Assembly: GCF_012163145.1 (NCBI RefSeq)
Contig: NZ_JAAVTX010000003.1
Span: 186,001-250,000, forward strand
DNA length: 64,000 bases
Origin: Falsiroseomonas frigidaquae
Lineage (GTDB): Bacteria > Pseudomonadota > Alphaproteobacteria > Acetobacterales > Acetobacteraceae
Reading direction: 5' to 3'
Shown: positions 61,081 through 64,000 of the stretch, one piece after another
Numbering within the stretch: position 1 is the stretch's first letter
Layout: each line of letters begins with the position of its first letter
The notes under the pieces: generated by a model
The model's input: only the letters and a program-made list of their open reading frames with translations
Told to the model about the DNA's origin: nothing
Databases searched by the model: none
Program-made: the position numbers and the translations under genes

Positions 61081-63054
61081 TTGCCGGACATCCACCTGCC
61101 GACAGTCTTTGTTTTTTCAGCGATACTTGGCGGCTTCCTCGGGTTTGCCATGCTCTGGCTGTGGTCCCTCGACCGCCGGGAAACCGCCCTCGCATCCTGG
61201 GGCACGGCCCGGCTGCTCGGCGCCGGTGGCACCATCCTGCTGGGCATGCGCGGCCTGGTGCCGGACTGGGTTTCGATCGACGTCGCGAACCTGCTGATCT
61301 GCATCGGCTACGGCCTGCACTGGACCGGCGCACGCCAGTTCGAGGACCGGCGACCGATGCCGTGGCTGCTGCTGCTGGGCGCCGCCGCATGGCTGCTGGC
61401 AAACCGGATACCGGCCTTCCACGACAGCGTCGATTCCAGGGTGGCGCTGATGGGGCTCGTGCTGCTGGGCTACAACGGCCTGGCGATCATGGAATTCCTG
61501 CGCGGCCAGAAGGTCAATCCGCTGCCGACGCGGCCCCTGTTCATCATCCTGCTGGCCGGCGTTTCCGTCACCTACCTCGCGATCGCGGGGGTGACGCTGG
61601 CCTTTGCGCCGCGGCCGGTCAGCAACGAGCTTCCGCAAGGCTTCATGTTCGGCGCGCTGGTGGTGCTCAACGTGGTCTTCCTGGCCGGCGGCACGCTGCT
61701 TCTCGTCGCGCTGACCAAGGAGAAGGCGGAGCGGCGATCCACCGCCGCGCTCGCCGCCGCCCGTGATGCCGCCGACCGCGCCAGCGCCCACAAGACCCGC
61801 TTCCTGTCGCGCATGAGCCATGAATTGCGGACCTCGCTGAATGGCGTGCTCGGCCTGGGGCAGGCGCTGGCGCATGATCGGAGCCTCGGCGCGCCGCAGC
61901 GGCGCCAGGCGGAGACGTTGGAGCAGGCGGGCCGGCACCTGCTGGCCATCGTCAACGACGTGCTCGACATCTCCCGCATCGAGGCGGGGCGCTTCGTCGC
62001 CCTTCCGCGGCCCTTGCAGCTGGGCGGCTTCCTGCGCGAGACCCTGGCCCTGGTGGAGGAGGCGGCGGCGGCCAGGGGCGTGGCGCTGGAACTGCGCCTG
62101 GACCCGGCGGTGCCGGAGGCCATGCTGGGGGATGCCCTGCGAATCCGGCAGGTCCTGCTCAACCTGCTGGCCAACGCCATCCGATTCACGCCGCATGGCG
62201 GGACCGTGACGCTGGAGGTTGCGCTGGATGGGGAGCCGGTTGGGGCGGCGATCCGCTTCGCCGTGATCGACACCGGCAGCGGGGTGCCGGCAGCATTGCG
62301 GCCGCGACTATTCGAGGAATTCGTCCAGGCGACCGACTACGATTCGCAGAATGGCAGCGGCCTGGGCCTCGCCATCAGCGCGGCCCTGGCACGCGCCCTG
62401 GGCGGCAGCCTGGACCACGCCGATGGGCCACAGGGGCTGGGCAGTTGCTTCACCCTGGCGCTGCCCTTGCTCCCCTGCGCGGCCGAGGCGCCGCCGGCAG
62501 CCGACCCGGCGGTTGCCCCTGCGGACGCCCCCACGGGCACCCCCACGGGCACCCCCACGGGCACCCCCTGGGACGCCCCGCCTGCCCTGCCCGCGCCGGA
62601 GGCCCCGCAGCCTGTGCCCCCTGGCCCTCAGCGGGCCGGGTTGCACATCCTGGTGGTGGATGACGTGGCCGCCAACCGCTTCGTCGCCGCAGCCCTGCTG
62701 GAGCCCGCCGGGCACCGGGTGGTCGGCGTGAAGAGCGGGCAGGAGGCACTGGACCTGCTGGCGACCGGCGACCTGCCGGACCTGATCCTGATGGATGAGC
62801 AGATGCCCGGCCTGAGCGGCAGCGCCACCGTCCAGCGCATCCGCGCCCTGCCCGGGCCGGCCGCCGCCCTGCCGGTCCTGGCGCTGACCGCGGATGCGCT
62901 GCCGGAGCAGGTGGAGGCGATGCTGCAGGCGGGCTTCGATGCGCATCTGTCGAAGCCGGTGGAACGCCATGCGCTGATGGCCGCCGTGGCCCGCGCCGCG
63001 GAGACGCCGACGCCGCGACCCTGGCAGAGGCTGGAGACAGGGGCGGCCGCCTGA
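61081..63054 (+). CDS. Hybrid sensor histidine kinase/response regulator
   Basis: This is a 657-residue membrane kinase with about seven N-terminal helices (residues 5-225) as its sensor. The phospho-acceptor is His247 in MSHELRTSLNG, where Ser replaces the usual Pro of HELRTPL. N-box NLLANAIRF, G1 DTGSGVP and G2 GSGLGLAIS follow. A Pro/Thr-rich linker with TPTG repeats leads to a receiver with Asp572 in ILMDEQMPG. The start is a TTG at 61081. No regulator gene is adjacent, so it may feed a separate phosphorelay. Confidence 0.88.
   Translation: MPDIHLPTVFVFSAILGGFLGFAMLWLWSLDRRETALASWGTARLLGAGGTILLGMRGLVPDWVSIDVANLLICIGYGLHWTGARQFEDRRPMPWLLLLGAAAWLLANRIPAFHDSVDSRVALMGLVLLGYNGLAIMEFLRGQKVNPLPTRPLFIILLAGVSVTYLAIAGVTLAFAPRPVSNELPQGFMFGALVVLNVVFLAGGTLLLVALTKEKAERRSTAALAAARDAADRASAHKTRFLSRMSHELRTSLNGVLGLGQALAHDRSLGAPQRRQAETLEQAGRHLLAIVNDVLDISRIEAGRFVALPRPLQLGGFLRETLALVEEAAAARGVALELRLDPAVPEAMLGDALRIRQVLLNLLANAIRFTPHGGTVTLEVALDGEPVGAAIRFAVIDTGSGVPAALRPRLFEEFVQATDYDSQNGSGLGLAISAALARALGGSLDHADGPQGLGSCFTLALPLLPCAAEAPPAADPAVAPADAPTGTPTGTPTGTPWDAPPALPAPEAPQPVPPGPQRAGLHILVVDDVAANRFVAAALLEPAGHRVVGVKSGQEALDLLATGDLPDLILMDEQMPGLSGSATVQRIRALPGPAAALPVLALTADALPEQVEAMLQAGFDAHLSKPVERHALMAAVARAAETPTPRPWQRLETGAAA
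62528..62563. repeat. 12-bp tandem repeat in kinase linker
   Basis: Three copies of CCCCCACGGGCA encode the TPTG repeat in the linker between the ATPase and receiver domains of the hybrid kinase. The unit is a multiple of three, so copy changes would alter linker length only. Confidence 0.88.
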
Positions 63055-63292
<238 letters not shown>

Positions 63293-63424
63293 GGACGAAG
63301 TAGTCAGGTTACGTGGGTCTCCGTCGGTCTGCGCAGTGCTACGCTGATCTATCGTAATACGGTGATTTTGCACGCTTTATAGCCCCGGCAGCCCCCGCAT
63401 CTTTCCGCTTGCTTCCGCAGCCGA

Positions 63425-63444
63425 TGTCCGGTCATTGTCCGGTC
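63425..63444. repeat. Direct repeats TGTCCGGTC between att site and integrase
   Basis: Two perfect 9-bp copies at 63425-63433 and 63436-63444 are 11 bp apart, about one helical turn. Their position between the attachment site and the integrase start suits arm-type integrase or excisionase binding; this is inference. Confidence 0.55.
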
Positions 63445-63471
63445 TGGTTCAGGCGGCGAAGGAGGCGAGCG

Positions 63472-64000
63472 GTGACGGAGAGTGCGGCCAAGCTGAAGAT
63501 CATCCGCGAGGCCCCGAAGCGCCTGCGAACCAGCGACGCGGACCGCTACTGGCGGCAGCGGGCGCCTGGCCAACGGTTGGTGGTGGCGCACCCGGAGTGC
63601 CCCGGCCTGGCGCTCGTCATCCACGCCAAGACCTGGGCTTGGGTCCTTTCCTTCAAGCCGCGTGGGCGAGACAGCGTGACAGGAAAGCGCTTCCCCTCGA
63701 CATCCATGACGCTCGGCAGCCCGGAGCAGCTGAGCCCGGAGGACGCGAAGGATAAGGCGAACGCCTACAAGGGGCAGCAGAAGTCCGGCGTGGATCTGGC
63801 TGGCGAGCGACGCTCGAAGCTCGAAGCCGATGCCAAGGCGCGCAGCCAGACCGTCGAGCGGCTGCTCGATCGCTACAAGGTCTACCTGCCAACGCGGGAG
63901 AAGAGGAAAGGCGGGGGCACGCTGAAGTCCGCCTACGTGACCGAAGACCTCGCCTGCGTGGAAGCGGCGTTCCAGGCGATCAACGCCCTGTCGCGACCAG
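63472..64000 (+). CDS. Tyrosine-recombinase integrase, N-terminal part (3' partial)
   Basis: A reading frame from the GTG at 63472 stays open to the window end (176 codons). GGAGG lies 7 nt upstream. The N-terminal region (LRTSDADRYWRQRAPGQRLVVAH...WAWVLSFKPRGRD) resembles the arm-binding/DUF4102-type domain of tRNA-targeting phage integrases, with SMTLGSPEQLSPEDAKDKANAYK as the following helix. A SAM-like core-binding domain begins near residue 130 (TVERLLDRYKVYL). The catalytic domain is outside the window. Base composition is less GC-rich than upstream genes, consistent with horizontal origin. Confidence 0.82.
   Translation, partial: MTESAAKLKIIREAPKRLRTSDADRYWRQRAPGQRLVVAHPECPGLALVIHAKTWAWVLSFKPRGRDSVTGKRFPSTSMTLGSPEQLSPEDAKDKANAYKGQQKSGVDLAGERRSKLEADAKARSQTVERLLDRYKVYLPTREKRKGGGTLKSAYVTEDLACVEAAFQAINALSRP

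Overview
The window reads as chromosomal DNA from a high-GC alphaproteobacterium, most likely Acetobacteraceae/Rhodospirillales (Roseomonas-like). The reasons are the GC-rich codon use throughout, the pckA-chvI-chvG neighbourhood typical of alphaproteobacteria, several tripartite tricarboxylate (Tct/Bug) transporter proteins, and small family markers such as DUF2585 and HugZ. This placement is inference from gene content; no database was searched.

Layout. 0-11 kb: an NsrR-like regulator (cut by the window edge), an SDR, an MpaB-type oxygenase, pckA, a HugZ-like heme protein, and the acid/envelope two-component pair ChvI/ChvG, here split by a three-gene lipid operon (acyl-CoA ligase, SDR, patatin). 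11-15.6 kb: a YiiX-like hydrolase, a DUF2786 protein with a small HExxH protein, argG, a 27-bp minisatellite and a secreted serine hydrolase. 15.6-33 kb: a large catabolic region with tctCBA, two Gfo/Idh/MocA oxidoreductases, two sugar isomerase-like TIM barrels, an enolase-superfamily dehydratase, two aldolase-like proteins of the dihydrodipicolinate synthase superfamily, an orphan Bug protein, an epimerase, an SMP-30 lactonase and one TetR regulator. Two near-identical palindromes (GTAACC-N4-GGTTAC), each about 20 bp before the first gene of a transport or catabolic operon, suggest one TetR regulon coupling uptake and breakdown of an unidentified sugar acid or lactone.

33-54 kb: mostly housekeeping and unknowns: a DUF4139 protein, coaBC-dut, lipoproteins, DoxX/LysR, PBP1A with a degenerate histidine-kinase-like partner, Nudix, PaiB, EamA, a MITE-like element, folD-DUF167-YggT, tRNA-Ala(CGC), a PhnD/PhnE pair without an ATPase, a metallophosphatase-like protein, DUF72, TVP38 and an FAD disulfide reductase. 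54-61 kb: an operon with a NitT/TauT-type ABC importer, isochorismatase-like hydrolase, acyl-CoA dehydrogenase, amidohydrolase and acyl-CoA ligase. 61-63 kb: a hybrid histidine kinase. 63.2-64 kb: the 3' part of a class II tRNA (tRNA-Ser) followed by the start of a tyrosine-recombinase gene, which marks the left edge of an integrative element continuing beyond the window.

The most novel structural signal is a three-copy family of about 125-140 bp modular hairpin elements (424-557, 21505-21631, 57376-57513). They fill gene-gene gaps exactly, begin at TGA stop codons, keep conserved loops and linkers (GAAT loop, AGCCAAGC) and vary their stems in a compensatory way.
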